Positions 17,506 through 26,054 are shown, counted from the first letter of the stretch. The stretch is DNA of 64,000 nt from Piscinibacter gummiphilus (GCF_032681285.1 NZ_CP136336.1:3521001-3585000); one strand, 5' to 3'. Numbers and translations: made by a program. The notes: generated by a model from the sequence alone, not told the origin.

Positions 17506-17882
17506 TTGGCAGCTCCGTCCTTCTTGGCGCGCAAGTCCGCCTCGAGCTGCAGCAACGCTTCAGACCCGAGGTTGAGCTTCTCCAGGTAGAGGGGGCACGG
17601 CAGCGTGAACTTGCACTCGCGCAGCGCGTTGTCGGCGATGACGATGTTGTTGCGGGCCTTCAGCGACTTCTGGTACGCGTCCTGGGCCTCGGCCCGGGTG
17701 ATGCGGCCGCGCGTCACGGCGACGGTGAGCTGATCGACGAAGAGGTCGGCCGTCTTGTAGGCGGCGAGCACTGCGGTGCGAGGCTGCACCGGCTTGACTT
17801 CGCCTGGGTTCAAGGCGCAGCCGGCCAGCAGGCCGACCGCCATGGCAAGCATCGCGAAGATGCCCATGAAGGATCGTTTCAT
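17502..17882 (-). CDS. Lysis-region lipoprotein
   Basis: 126 residues from the ATG at 17882 (AGGAGAG upstream). The signal peptide ends in a lipobox LLAG-Cys22, so the mature protein should be anchored in a membrane. It could be an outer-membrane spanin subunit, though at about 105 mature residues it is longer than classical Rz1 and is not proline-rich. A hairpin at 17921-17952 precedes it. Confidence 0.75.
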   Translation of the reverse strand: MKRSFMGIFAMLAMAVGLLAGCALNPGEVKPVQPRTAVLAAYKTADLFVDQLTVAVTRGRITRAEAQDAYQKSLKARNNIVIADNALRECKFTLPCPLYLEKLNLGSEALLQLEADLRAKKDGAAK

Positions 17883-17920
17883 CTCTCTCTCCTGTTGAGC
17901 CGCACATGCGGCGAATGACA

Positions 17921-17952
17921 AGGGGCCCGCCGGCTTGCGCCAGAAGGCCCCT
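17921..17952 (-). terminator. Hairpin between endolysin and lipoprotein genes
   Basis: On the minus strand AGGGGCC pairs with GGCCCCT around an 18 nt loop, followed by only a weak T-run (TTGTC). It may be a partial terminator or RNase barrier downstream of the endolysin. Confidence 0.4.
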
Positions 17953-17981
17953 CGGTTCTTGCTGCTACCTGGGCAGCGAAG

Positions 17982-18467
17982 TCAGTCAGCTCGGCGCAGC
18001 ATGGCCGCGGTGATCGGAGGCAGCGGCTCGACGGCCGGCAGCGGCACGCTTGCGGGCCACACGTAGCCGGCGATGTAGGCCTTGTCGTGCGTCGAGATCA
18101 GCACCTGGTCGCTCTCGTTGCCGCCGATGCCGGCGATGTTTCCGCCACCGTCGCGGCCGAGCACGAAGAAAACGTGGAAGCCACCGGGGCGCTTGCGCAC
18201 GCCGATCGCGCCGACCGCCGGGTGGCTCAGCCTCACACCCCAGGTCAGGTAGTTCTTGGCGCCGTCAGTGCGCGCCGAGCGAATGCCTGCGCGCTCGAGG
18301 CATGCATTGATGAACGCGGCGCACCATGGCACCTCGTCGTTCTTGATGCCGCCGAGCTTGCTGTCCTTCCACATCTGGAGGATGCGTTGCTCGTGCACGG
18401 GGCCCTTGATCTCGTGAACCCCGAGCTCTTTGCGAGCTTCGACCAGCCAGGCGGGTTCGGTGCGCAT
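17982..18467 (-). CDS. Endolysin, TIGR02594/CHAP-like peptidase
   Basis: 161 residues, start ATG at 18467, two bases after the holin stop. 'IKNDEVPWCAAFINACLERAGI' carries the presumed nucleophile Cys49, and 'PGGFHVFFVLG' the His98, matching the TIGR02594 family of NlpC/P60-CHAP-like hydrolases. It has no signal peptide, so it needs the adjacent holin to reach peptidoglycan. Confidence 0.85.
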   Translation of the reverse strand: MRTEPAWLVEARKELGVHEIKGPVHEQRILQMWKDSKLGGIKNDEVPWCAAFINACLERAGIRSARTDGAKNYLTWGVRLSHPAVGAIGVRKRPGGFHVFFVLGRDGGGNIAGIGGNESDQVLISTHDKAYIAGYVWPASVPLPAVEPLPPITAAMLRRAD

Positions 18468-18469
18468 GC

Positions 18470-18874
18470 TCAGCTCGGCTGCGACGGGTCTTTGACCGCC
18501 ACCTCGGGGAAGCGCTTCTGCAGCAACTTCTCGATCGCGGTGATGGCCCGTGTGCCCATGTGACCTGCGACACCCACGACGGCGGCGGTCAACACAGGCA
18601 CGAGGCCAAGGTACTCGCACAGGTAAAAGGCCAACAGGCCTGAGAAGGCCGACGTGGCCATCTCCCCGACGAGCGAACTCAGGTTGGCGATGTGCAGCTC
18701 GCCCTTACGCACCTTGGAGTACCAGGACACGATGCCTCCGAAGATGGCCAGGCCGAGCATCAGCCCGTACTGGCGCAGCGGAATGGCCAGCGGGTCTTTG
18801 ACGGCGTCGGCTGCCATCGCGACCTGGGGCATCAAGAGGTAGATGCACAGCACGACCTGGATAAGCAGGCTCAT
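18470..18874 (-). CDS. Holin
   Basis: 134 residues from the ATG at 18874. Four hydrophobic stretches can be seen: residues 2-20, about 36-52, about 75-95 and about 98-112. They are followed by a charged C-terminus. Size, location before the endolysin and the pattern resemble class I phage holins of the holin_3 superfamily. It forms the inner-membrane holes that time lysis. Confidence 0.78.
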   Translation of the reverse strand: MSLLIQVVLCIYLLMPQVAMAADAVKDPLAIPLRQYGLMLGLAIFGGIVSWYSKVRKGELHIANLSSLVGEMATSAFSGLLAFYLCEYLGLVPVLTAAVVGVAGHMGTRAITAIEKLLQKRFPEVAVKDPSQPS

Positions 18875-19169
18875 GCGTTCGCCCCGGCGCGAGTGGTCTG
18901 GAAGTACTTCATAGGTTCGCCTCGCGTCGTGGCTGTTTGGGCTTATCGCCCGGCTGTTTGTGCAGGCGCCCGCCGCTGCCCAGGTGGAGAGTCCGGGTGC
19001 TTGTTCACTCGCGTCGCTGCCGCAGCCGGGGCGGAGGTAGCACGCCGGGGCCGGGCCTTCTCTGCTGCCGGTGTTTTCGCACCGCCGGCTGGCTATCCCG
19101 CTGGACCGTCGCCTGACGGCGGAACGGACTGCTTGGCCAGTCCGGGTCACGAGCGCGGGAGGTGGGGCT
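18875..19169. other. Non-coding leader between tRNA-like element and holin
   Basis: About 295 bp, GC-rich, with no coupled or ribosome-site-supported gene. It would be the transcribed leader between the promoter at 19370-19398 and the holin. No clear promoter was seen within it. Confidence 0.45.
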
Positions 19170-19171
19170 TG

Positions 19172-19248
19172 GGGGAGTGGGACAGGACTTGAACCCGCGA
19201 CCTCCGGGAATTGCAGCCCGGCGCTCTAACCAACTGAGCTACCCACAA
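19172..19248 (-). tRNA. tRNA-like gene, probably Cys(GCA), 8-nt anticodon loop
   Basis: D arm GCTC/GAGC, T arm with TTCAAGT and a 3' run ending in CCCA are clear. The anticodon stem CCGGG/CCCGG encloses CTGCAATT, eight bases instead of seven, containing GCA after the U at position 33. The first two acceptor pairs are mismatched (T-C, T-T). It is either a degenerate tRNA or one with an expanded loop. It is the first element in the late transcript. Confidence 0.6.
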
Positions 19249-19369
19249 CACATCTGGAGACAGCTCCGCCACAAGGTGTGGCGGCACTGCCGTGTTGTTC
19301 TTGCCTCCGGCTGTGCCGGCTGGGCCCTGGCTTCTGTTGTGGGCCCGCCCCTTGGAAGGGTTGGCGCGA

Positions 19370-19398
19370 ATTCTACGAACTGTTTCGCCTAGCCGCAA
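19370..19398 (-). promoter_or_regulatory. Late-region promoter, minus strand
   Basis: On the minus strand TTGCGG (19398-19393), 17 nt, TAGAAT (19375-19370). Operator-like AAACTGTTTG and AAACAGTTCG motifs lie over and beside the -35 box. It would start transcription near 19362 and read the tRNA-like element, lysis, packaging and head genes. Confidence 0.65.
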
Positions 19399-19505
19399 AC
19401 AGTTTGTTCAATGAAATCATGCACTTAGGGGGAGTCGAGCACTCGCTTTCCATTGAAATGACAAGCAAAATTCGAGTCAAACAACCATGTGCTTTTTGTT
19501 TGTGC

Positions 19506-19534
19506 TTGCAAGTTCCTGTTTGTTGCGTCACAAT
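19506..19534 (+). promoter_or_regulatory. Promoter for plus-strand gene array at 19576
   Basis: TTGCAA, 17 nt spacer containing CTGTTTGTT, CACAAT. It diverges from the late promoter 110 bp to the left. A further ACTTTTTGTTTGCAT stretch at 19549-19563 is identical to one in the 43503 promoter spacer. Confidence 0.6.
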
Positions 19535-19575
19535 TACTTCCGGCAGCTACTTTTTGTTTGCATATCAGGAGAAAC

Positions 19576-20019
19576 ATGATGTCTCAGATCACCTTCCCCT
19601 CCGGCACTCAGTTCGCCAACCTGGCCGCCATCAAAGCCGCCATCAAGGAGGCGCGCGACCTGGCCCGCGCCGACGCGGTCGAGACCTGCGGCGGCGGCGT
19701 CATCCAGTCGCGCGGCTGCAGCCTGCGAGTCGTCGACGCCAAAGGCAACCTCTTGAAGGGCGAGGCCGAGAGCTGGATGTGGTCCGGCACCGGCAAGAGC
19801 CTGCTCGATGCGGTCATGGAGGCGCGCTACACGAAGGGCGCTTCCGAGCTCTCCATCTCCGGCGGCTTCAACTACGCCGAAACCCCGCGCGCCCTGGCTG
19901 ATGGGGATTACGACCCCTGGGTCACCGACTGGGAAGTGGTCATCTGGAAGCGCGAGCCGGAGAAGCAGGCCAGCGCATCGACCCTCATCGGCCTCACGCC
20001 CCACCCCGCCGCCGCCTAA
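19576..20019 (+). CDS. Hypothetical early protein
   Basis: 147 residues (ATG at 19576, AGGAG five bases upstream; a second ATG follows immediately). It has two beta-like halves around 'LRVVDAKGNLLKGEAESWMWSG'. First gene of the plus-strand array. No family recognised. Confidence 0.65.
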   Translation: MMSQITFPSGTQFANLAAIKAAIKEARDLARADAVETCGGGVIQSRGCSLRVVDAKGNLLKGEAESWMWSGTGKSLLDAVMEARYTKGASELSISGGFNYAETPRALADGDYDPWVTDWEVVIWKREPEKQASASTLIGLTPHPAAA

Positions 20020-20041
20020 CGACATCCGCTGCGGTCGCAGC

Positions 20042-20062
20042 GGCAAGCCCAGGCGGCTTGCC
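20042..20062. other. Intergenic hairpin
   Basis: GGCAAGCC pairs with GGCTTGCC around a 5 nt loop, between the genes at 19576 and 20114. No T-run, so more likely an RNA-processing or stability element than a terminator. Confidence 0.35.
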
Positions 20063-20113
20063 AGTGCGACCACCGCACGTACGCCTCACTCAATCACCAG
20101 AAAGGACATCCAA

Positions 20114-20233
20114 ATGAAGCGCTTCTTGATCAAGGTCGTCGGCTACGCACTCCACACCATGCACGTCTGGCTGCCCTTTGCCGTCTGTGGCGGCATCTGG
20201 CTCATCTACGCGAAGCGGCACCTGGGCTGGTAG
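20114..20233 (+). CDS. 39-residue membrane peptide
   Basis: ATG at 20114 after AAAGGACA. The hydrophobic core WLPFAVCGGIWLIY forms one membrane span flanked by basic residues (KRFLIK and KRH). A related layout, ending in 'YA(K/R)(R/N)H', is seen in the gene at 49444. A terminator follows directly, so it ends a short transcript. Function unknown. Confidence 0.6.
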   Translation: MKRFLIKVVGYALHTMHVWLPFAVCGGIWLIYAKRHLGW

Positions 20234-20253
20234 CCCCAGCTAGAAATCGCCTC

Positions 20254-20276
20254 GCCCCGCAGGCGGGGCATTTTTT
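20254..20276 (+). terminator. Rho-independent terminator
   Basis: GCCCCG, loop CAGG, CGGGGC, then A and six T. It separates the first two plus-strand genes from the long array starting at 20331. Confidence 0.85.
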
Positions 20277-20330
20277 CGCCTCAACCCAACCACTTTGTTT
20301 CCCGTCAAACAGTTCATTCAGGAGAACCAG

Positions 20331-20759
20331 ATGACCACCACCCGTCGCAAGCCCGCCGCGCTCGAAGCGCTCGCCAAGATCACCGCCGGCATCAACGCGT
20401 ACAGCGATGCCGGCTCGGCCCGCAAGCGCGCACTGCACGCCAAGGGCAAGGTCTGGCTGCACAAGCTGGCCTGCGACCTTGGGCTCGACACGTCCGAGTA
20501 CGACGTGCGCAACAACCTGGGCGGCATCGCCGTGTCGGGCGAGGTGACGCTCCACAGTGACACCCTTTACGTGCAGCTGTCCGAGCACTGCTTCGGTGGC
20601 CGCGCCGGCGTCAGCGTGCTCTATCGCACCTGCAGCGGTCGCAAGGACTACTGCGGTCACCAGAACAACACCACCACCATGAGCGCGGTGGCGGCCGACT
20701 ACGAGGGCTTCGTGGCGCGCCTGCGCCGCATGGCCGAGACAGTCGGGAGCGCAGCATGA
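20331..20759 (+). CDS. Hypothetical early protein
   Basis: 142 residues, ATG with AGGAG upstream. Upstream at 20307 lies AAACAGTTCATT, an operator-like site. A helical N-terminus is followed by a compact domain with 'GGIAVSGEVTLHSDTLYVQLSEHCFG'. ATGA overlap with the PP-loop gene. No family recognised. Confidence 0.6.
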   Translation: MTTTRRKPAALEALAKITAGINAYSDAGSARKRALHAKGKVWLHKLACDLGLDTSEYDVRNNLGGIAVSGEVTLHSDTLYVQLSEHCFGGRAGVSVLYRTCSGRKDYCGHQNNTTTMSAVAADYEGFVARLRRMAETVGSAA

Positions 20760-21586
20760 TCCCGCAGGCCATTCGTGACCTGGTCGCCCGCGGCGCCCTC
20801 TTCGTCGCGAACCACAGCGGCGGCAAGGACAGCCAGGCCATGTACCTGATGCTGCGCGACCTCGTGCCGCGCGAGCAGCTCGTCATCGTGCACGCCGACC
20901 TCGGCGCCGTGGAGTGGGCCGGCGCCGTCGGCCACATCCTCGCCACCACTGCCGGCGAGCGGTTCGTGACGTGCCAGGCGCGCCGCAACCTGCTACAGAT
21001 GATCGACGACCGGGGCATGTTCCCGTCGCCTGAGATGCGCCAGTGCACCAGCGACCTCAAGCGCGGCCCGATCGAGAAGGTCATCCGTGGCATCACTCGT
21101 GAGCGCCAGGCGCTCGGCATCAAGGAGTGGGGCCTGGTCGTCAACTGCATGGGCATGCGCGCCCAGGAGAGCAGCGGCCGCAAGAAGCTGCCCGTGTTCA
21201 AGCTCAGCGCGCGCAACAGCAAGGCCGGCCGCGAGTGGTACGACTGGCTGCCCATTCACGGGATGCTCGAGGACGAGGTGTTCGCGACCATCGCCGCCGC
21301 CGGCCAGCAGCCGCACATCGTCTACCAGCTCGGCATGCGGCGCTTCAGTTGTGTGTTCTGCATCATGGCCAGCGAGGAGGATCTCAAGACCGCCGCGCGC
21401 CTGGCCACCGAGCGCCCCGAGCTGCTCAACGACCCGCACCTCTACGCGAAGTACGTGAGCCTCGAGCGCACCACCGGCCAGGTGATGCTGATGCCGAAGT
21501 CGCGCAAGGGCCAGGAGCCGCTGAAGCGCACGCTGGAGGACATCACCGGCGTGAAGGCTGACCTCTCTGTGCTGGAGGTCGCATGA
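20756..21586 (+). CDS. PAPS-reductase-family PP-loop protein
   Basis: 276 residues. The ATP-pyrophosphatase motif is SGGKDS (21-26), with 'VIVHADLGAVEWAG' following as in phosphoadenosine phosphosulfate reductases. A later Cys pair 'FSCVFCIMAS' could bind a metal or Fe-S cluster, as in DndC-like or thiolation enzymes. In phages such proteins may modify DNA or tRNA, or feed sulfur metabolism. The adenylating fold is well supported; the substrate is unknown. Confidence 0.8.
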   Translation: MIPQAIRDLVARGALFVANHSGGKDSQAMYLMLRDLVPREQLVIVHADLGAVEWAGAVGHILATTAGERFVTCQARRNLLQMIDDRGMFPSPEMRQCTSDLKRGPIEKVIRGITRERQALGIKEWGLVVNCMGMRAQESSGRKKLPVFKLSARNSKAGREWYDWLPIHGMLEDEVFATIAAAGQQPHIVYQLGMRRFSCVFCIMASEEDLKTAARLATERPELLNDPHLYAKYVSLERTTGQVMLMPKSRKGQEPLKRTLEDITGVKADLSVLEVA

Positions 21587-22098
21587 AAGGGCTCGGCTGC
21601 AACTACGAGGCGCCGACCTTCGGCGCGCGCTACCCGGACGGCACCTGCATCGACGGGTACATGTGGGATCTCGACAGCTGCGACGAGCCGGGTGGCCCGC
21701 TCTATGGCGGCGGCGACGAACCGTGCCCATGGTGCAACACGCTGTCGTTCATCGAGTGGCGCGGCGACACCGCATCCGGCAACGCGCACCAACGCCGCGT
21801 CGCACGGCGCGCCATGGTCGCGAAGGTCAGGGCGTGGGCTGAGGAGCGCTCGTCCTTCCCGCCCGCGCCCAGACCTGCGCCACCGGCGCCGCCAACCCCG
21901 ACTCCGAGGCAGGTGCGCGTGCGGCTGACCGATGAGGCGGAGGAGGAGTCGCTCGACTTCTACCGCCGCTACGGCGAAGGCAACTGCTCATGTCACCTCA
22001 GCCCGCCCTGCGGGTCGTGCACCCACCCGGGCAACCCGCTCAACCAGGCCGAGGACGACAGCGCCTGGGTCATGGGCAACGAAGGAGAAGAGTCGTGA
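21583..22098 (+). CDS. Cysteine-rich hypothetical protein
   Basis: 171 residues. Two candidate metal-binding clusters: 'PCPWC' near residue 47 and 'CSCHLSPPCGSCTHPG' near residue 135, joined by a Pro-rich linker. ATGA and GTGA overlaps tie it to its neighbours. It could work with the PP-loop protein, but this is only positional. Confidence 0.6.
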   Translation: MKGLGCNYEAPTFGARYPDGTCIDGYMWDLDSCDEPGGPLYGGGDEPCPWCNTLSFIEWRGDTASGNAHQRRVARRAMVAKVRAWAEERSSFPPAPRPAPPAPPTPTPRQVRVRLTDEAEEESLDFYRRYGEGNCSCHLSPPCGSCTHPGNPLNQAEDDSAWVMGNEGEES

Positions 22099-22292
22099 CC
22101 GCTGCGAAGCATCCATCCACGATGACCGACGCCGAGCTGCGCGCGGCCGCCGATGACTTGGCGCTGCGCGTCGCCCGCGGCACAACCACCATGAGCGACG
22201 TCGCCATCGTGAACACGCTTTCCGCTCGCCTGGCCAACAAGGCGCCTGCGATGCACGACCAGCTGCGCGAACTCGACGGGGTCATGCCATGA
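22095..22292 (+). CDS. Small helical protein, unknown
   Basis: 65 residues from a GTG overlapping the previous stop (GTGA). Helical, 'MTDAELRAAADDLALRVARGTTTMSDVAIVN'. An internal ATG at residue 10 is a possible alternative start. No family recognised. Confidence 0.6.
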   Translation: MTAAKHPSTMTDAELRAAADDLALRVARGTTTMSDVAIVNTLSARLANKAPAMHDQLRELDGVMP

Positions 22293-22495
22293 GCTACGGC
22301 TGCATGTGTGGCGCCCTCGACTGCCCGTCCTGCGGCCGCGCCCAGGGCCGCGACGTCGAGAAGTACTGGCGCAAAGGCCGCGCCATCTACCTGTGCCCCG
22401 AAGACGTCGAGCCCGGCGACGTCAGCGAGGCGGACATCCAAGAGGCGATGCGCGAGCACGCTTGGAACGAACGTAAGGAAGGAATGCACCCATGA
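22289..22495 (+). CDS. Small putative zinc-binding protein
   Basis: 68 residues with 'CMCGALDCPSCGRAQG' at residues 5-20, a likely zinc ribbon knuckle, and an acidic C-terminal helix. ATGA overlaps on both sides. Confidence 0.6.
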   Translation: MSYGCMCGALDCPSCGRAQGRDVEKYWRKGRAIYLCPEDVEPGDVSEADIQEAMREHAWNERKEGMHP

Positions 22496-22821
22496 AGACC
22501 ACGTACCTCATCGTCCCCGCCCTCACCGACCAGGCTGGCCAGTGCCGCATCGTGCGCACGTTCACGCAGCTCGGGGCCTGCGACCCGCTCACGCACTACC
22601 GCCGCTGGCCTGAGGACTGGGGCGAGGTCGGCCTCATGAACAGCAGCGGCAAGCTGATCTGCTTCGACGGCCCGCAATCGGTCTGCGAAGAGATCGAGTC
22701 GTGCCAGCCCCTCATGGCAGGCCTGGTGTTCACCTATGAGGTGCCGCCTGCGCCCATCGACCCCTACATCGTGGGCGTGCTGAAGCAGCTGGGCTTCCCG
22801 CAACGCGCCGCAGGAGGCTGA
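22492..22821 (+). CDS. Hypothetical protein
   Basis: 109 residues, mixed alpha/beta, four scattered Cys. Ribosome site AAGGAAGG overlaps the end of the previous gene. No family recognised. Confidence 0.6.
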   Translation: MKTTYLIVPALTDQAGQCRIVRTFTQLGACDPLTHYRRWPEDWGEVGLMNSSGKLICFDGPQSVCEEIESCQPLMAGLVFTYEVPPAPIDPYIVGVLKQLGFPQRAAGG

Positions 22822-22823
22822 CC

Positions 22824-23075
22824 ATGCGCAAGCACAAGCCCCGCATCGCCAAGAACCCTGGCTGCGTCTACACCGGGCAGGTCGGCAGGCGCATGAGTCC
22901 GCCCAAACACCGCCTGCCATCGAAGAAGGTCGAGCGCGTCAGCAAATACCTGGTGGGCGGGCCGCTCGATGGCTGCACCGTGAGGCTCGACCGCACCGGC
23001 GGCCTCAACACCCTGCCGATCCTCTTGCGCGGGCAGGCCGGGCGCTACGTCGCATGCAAATGGGTGCCGGCATGA
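22824..23075 (+). CDS. Small basic protein with 'VGGPLDG' motif
   Basis: 83 residues, Lys/Arg-rich N-terminus then 'KYLVGGPLDGCTVRL', a short motif common in small phage proteins of unknown role. ATGA overlap with the AlkB-like gene. Confidence 0.6.
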   Translation: MRKHKPRIAKNPGCVYTGQVGRRMSPPKHRLPSKKVERVSKYLVGGPLDGCTVRLDRTGGLNTLPILLRGQAGRYVACKWVPA

Positions 23076-23614
23076 AGGCGCCCATCACCTACGTGCCAGG
23101 CTTCGTGTCGAGCGCGACGGCCGCCACAGCACTCGCTCTGCTGCGCGAAGACCTCGACTGGGTCCAGGCGCCGCTGGTGCCTCGTCGCGAGTACTACGTG
23201 GGCAAGCTGCCGTACGCATACGGACGCGGGTCCGGCCGACGCACCTATCTGCCACAGCCGATGCATCCGAGCATCGAGACCCTGTGGCACCTCGCTGAGG
23301 AGCGCGCCGGCTGCAAGTTCGACGTCTGCTTCCTCAACAGCTACGAGCACTCGCGTGACCACCTCGGGTGGCACGCCGACGACTCGCCCGAGATGGATGA
23401 CGCCCGACCGATCGCCATCGTGAGCCTGGGCGCCGAGCGCGAGATCTGGTTCAGGGAGAACGGCATCGAGCACGTCGACCGCCTACTGCTCCAGAGCGGG
23501 AGCCTGTGCCTCATGCCGCCCGGCATGCAGGACACCCACCAGCACCGCATCCCGAAGGCGAGCAACGTGGTCGGGCCGCGCATCTCGCTCACGCTTCGAG
23601 GCTACGCGCCATGA
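23072..23614 (+). CDS. AlkB-like 2OG-Fe(II) dioxygenase
   Basis: 180 residues. The ATG at 23072 overlaps the previous stop (ATGA). Iron ligands are in 'GWHADDSPEM' (His101, Asp103) and the late 'THQHRIPK' (His156 or His158), and the 2-oxoglutarate/substrate arginines are in 'PRISLTLR' (Arg170, Arg176). This is the AlkB order HxD...H...RxxxxxR. It should demethylate alkylated bases in DNA or RNA, protecting the phage genome or reversing host modification. Confidence 0.85.
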   Translation: MKAPITYVPGFVSSATAATALALLREDLDWVQAPLVPRREYYVGKLPYAYGRGSGRRTYLPQPMHPSIETLWHLAEERAGCKFDVCFLNSYEHSRDHLGWHADDSPEMDDARPIAIVSLGAEREIWFRENGIEHVDRLLLQSGSLCLMPPGMQDTHQHRIPKASNVVGPRISLTLRGYAP

Positions 23615-23877
23615 CCCGCTCTCTTCGCGCCGACGTGCGCAACCCCCTGCTGCAGCTGCCGGCCGCCAAGCGCCTGGCCGAGCTGCCACCAGAAGCCCAG
23701 GAGGCTCTCAAGGCTCTCCTGGTCGACATCCGCAACGACTGCCGAGTGCGCGCCGAGGAGTGCTGGCGCAAGCACAAGGCACCGATGGCCGCCTACTGGA
23801 AGGCCACCGGCGTCTATGCGAACCACGCGCAGCGCCTGCTCAAGGGTGCTGCATCAACCACAAGAGGAACCACATGA
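23611..23877 (+). CDS. Small basic helical protein
   Basis: 88 residues, helical, 'LPAAKRLAELPPEAQEALKALLVDIRNDCRVRAEECWRKHKAPMAAYWKATGVYANHAQRLL'. ATGA overlaps on both sides. Frequently seen type of small phage protein; role unknown. Confidence 0.6.
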   Translation: MTRSLRADVRNPLLQLPAAKRLAELPPEAQEALKALLVDIRNDCRVRAEECWRKHKAPMAAYWKATGVYANHAQRLLKGAASTTRGTT

Positions 23878-24365
23878 GCAAGACCAACGCAAAGACGACC
23901 AAGGCCGCGCCGGCGCCCGCCGCTGACCCGACCGAGACCACCAGCCAGGTGGCCGCGCAGACCGACGGCCAGCCGCAGAACGACGGCGCAACGCAGCCCG
24001 GCGATCAGCAGCAGGATCAGGCCGCCGGCACCACGAGCGCCAGCTCCGAAGGCGGCGGCGACGACAAGGGCGGCGAATCGACCACCGACACCGTCACCGA
24101 CCAGACCAGCGACGGCGCAGCTGCAGAGACGCCCGCACGCACCACGCGGCGCTACGTCACGCGCTCGCAGTACCGCACGGCTGATGGCGAGGAACTGGTG
24201 CGCGTCTCCGTCGACGACGAGAAGACCGGCGAGTCGCTCTTCGCTTCGACCTGGGTGAAGGTCGGCCTGCCCGGCCTGGTGGCCGAGCAGCAGGCCAAGG
24301 CCGACGCCTGGCTGGCCAGCAACTACCCCGAGCACGCCGACGTCAACGCCTACTGGGCGGACTGA
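23874..24365 (+). CDS. Protein with disordered N-terminus and small folded C-terminus
   Basis: 163 residues. Residues about 5-85 are low complexity (Thr, Gln, Ala, Asp, Gly). The folded end has 'TRRYVTRSQYRTADGEELVRVSVDDEKTGESLFASTW'. No family recognised. Confidence 0.6.
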   Translation: MSKTNAKTTKAAPAPAADPTETTSQVAAQTDGQPQNDGATQPGDQQQDQAAGTTSASSEGGGDDKGGESTTDTVTDQTSDGAAAETPARTTRRYVTRSQYRTADGEELVRVSVDDEKTGESLFASTWVKVGLPGLVAEQQAKADAWLASNYPEHADVNAYWAD

Positions 24366-24397
24366 CCAGGCGACTTCCACAACAAACAGGAGCACCC

Positions 24398-25960
24398 ATG
24401 CTCGCAGCAACCGCACACCAGGCGCTGGAGGACGTCGAGTACGACGCCTTCGCCCTGGCGCTACGCCAGCGCTTCGCCAACATCGTCGGCGCCGGCCGCC
24501 CCATCTTCACCACCTCGGCCGCCGGCCTGTTCGAGGCCTACCTCAGGAACCTGCCGGCAGTCGACCGCCAGGTGCACAACTGCAACACCTGCCGCCGGTT
24601 CATCGAGGCCTACGGCGGCCTTGTCGTGATCGACACCAGCGGCAACGTTGAGCCGGCGATGTGGGACGCGGCCGGCATCCCGCCGACCTACCGCGCGGCC
24701 GTCGAGACAATGCGCGAGCTGGTGCTCTGCTCACGGGTGACTGGCGCCTTCTTCTCGGCCGACAAGGCATGGGGCGTCGCGAAGACTGGCGACTGGCGCC
24801 ACCTTCACGTCGTGCCGCCGGAGGGAATGGTGCACAAGCGCCGCGACCTCACGGCCGAACAGCTGATGGCAGAGAAGCGAGAGGATCACCGCATCCTCTG
24901 CCAGGCGCTCGACGACTTCACGGAGCAGCATCTCGAGGTCGCGGTCACGCTCCTGAAGTCCGAGGCGCTGTATCGCTCCGAGAAGGTGCTCGGTGTTGCC
25001 GAGTACCTGCTGGCCCTCAGCCGCGCCCGCAAGGCCGCCAAGGGCTACGCGCGAATCGCAGGCACCTGGCTCGCCGCGACCACCGCGCCGACCGGGTGGT
25101 GCCATGTCCGCACGACGATGATCGGCAGCCTGCTGGAAGACATCGCGTCCGGTCTCCCGCTCGAAGACGTCAAGCGCAAGTTCGCCGCCAAGATGCGACC
25201 CGACCTCTACCAGCGCCCGCAGGCGGCGCCGGCGGCCGGCAACATCGCGCAGGCCGAGAAGCTGGTCGAGAAGATGGGCATCGCGCTCTCGCTGAAGCGG
25301 CGCATGGCGCGCCTCGACGACCTGGTTCTGGAGTGGCGGCCCCGCACCTCTGAGCAGGCCGCTGGCGCCGGCGTCTTTGCGGGCATCAAGTCCAAGCAGG
25401 ACGCATCTCCGGCCGCGCGCGAAACGGTCGCCCCGAACATGACCTGGTCGAAGTTCGCGGCGACGCTGCTGCCTGTGGCTGAGCGCCTCCAGGCGCTGGC
25501 TCCGGTTGTTGGCTCGTACTGCGGCATCCTGACGGCGGCCGATCCGTCGGCGCCACCCATCTTGCAGTGGGACCGGGAGGGTCGCCGCAACCCGCTGTCG
25601 ACGTACACCTACACCCGCCCCAGCTCGGCGCACAACTGGAACGTCGCGGCAGGGTGGGTGGATGTGATCGGCATCCACCTGGCTCCACACATGCACAGCG
25701 GCGGCCTGCCGAATCACAAGCCGAGCGCGATGGCTCTGCTGCGCGACGCGCGCGACCTCAACCTGCAAGGCAGCTGCCTGTTCCCCGAAGACCTCAAGGC
25801 GGAGCTCCATCCCGTTCGATCGACGATCGAGGCCTACAGCAACAGCACGCCGATCCAGACGGACCCGGAGGCTGTGGCAGGCCTCCCGGTCATCGGCATC
25901 ACGCTGCGCGTCTACACCGGTGCGGTGATCACGCGCGTGACGATCGACCGCTGGGACTGA
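24398..25960 (+). CDS. Large phage protein, unknown
   Basis: 520 residues with a good AGGAG site. 'HNCNTCRRFIEAYGGLVVID' near residue 60 has a CxxC pair. The middle is helical, and the last 120 residues include 'SSAHNWNVAAGWVDVIGI' and 'LRVYTGAVITRVTIDRWD'. This reads like a conserved protein of several phage genomes without assigned function. It is the longest gene of the array. A large hairpin follows. Confidence 0.65.
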   Translation: MLAATAHQALEDVEYDAFALALRQRFANIVGAGRPIFTTSAAGLFEAYLRNLPAVDRQVHNCNTCRRFIEAYGGLVVIDTSGNVEPAMWDAAGIPPTYRAAVETMRELVLCSRVTGAFFSADKAWGVAKTGDWRHLHVVPPEGMVHKRRDLTAEQLMAEKREDHRILCQALDDFTEQHLEVAVTLLKSEALYRSEKVLGVAEYLLALSRARKAAKGYARIAGTWLAATTAPTGWCHVRTTMIGSLLEDIASGLPLEDVKRKFAAKMRPDLYQRPQAAPAAGNIAQAEKLVEKMGIALSLKRRMARLDDLVLEWRPRTSEQAAGAGVFAGIKSKQDASPAARETVAPNMTWSKFAATLLPVAERLQALAPVVGSYCGILTAADPSAPPILQWDREGRRNPLSTYTYTRPSSAHNWNVAAGWVDVIGIHLAPHMHSGGLPNHKPSAMALLRDARDLNLQGSCLFPEDLKAELHPVRSTIEAYSNSTPIQTDPEAVAGLPVIGITLRVYTGAVITRVTIDRWD

Positions 25961-25984
25961 CCAGCCTGACCCCATAGCCACCAC

Positions 25985-26024
25985 GTCGCGGGCACGCTGG
26001 GCCAGGCCCCGGCTTGCCCGCGAC
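25985..26024. other. 10 bp perfect stem hairpin
   Basis: GTCGCGGGCA pairs with TGCCCGCGAC around a 20 nt loop that can fold further. It has no T-run, so it could be a processing or stability element. AAACCGTTTG, an operator-like site, follows at 26031. Confidence 0.45.
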
Positions 26025-26054
26025 ACCAAGAAACCGTTTGTACTGGAGAAAACT

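Noticed and set aside
17502..17882. Classical Rz1 outer-membrane spanin
   Set aside because: Lipobox is present, but the protein is longer than typical Rz1, not proline-rich, and no overlapping Rz gene exists; kept only as a lipoprotein.
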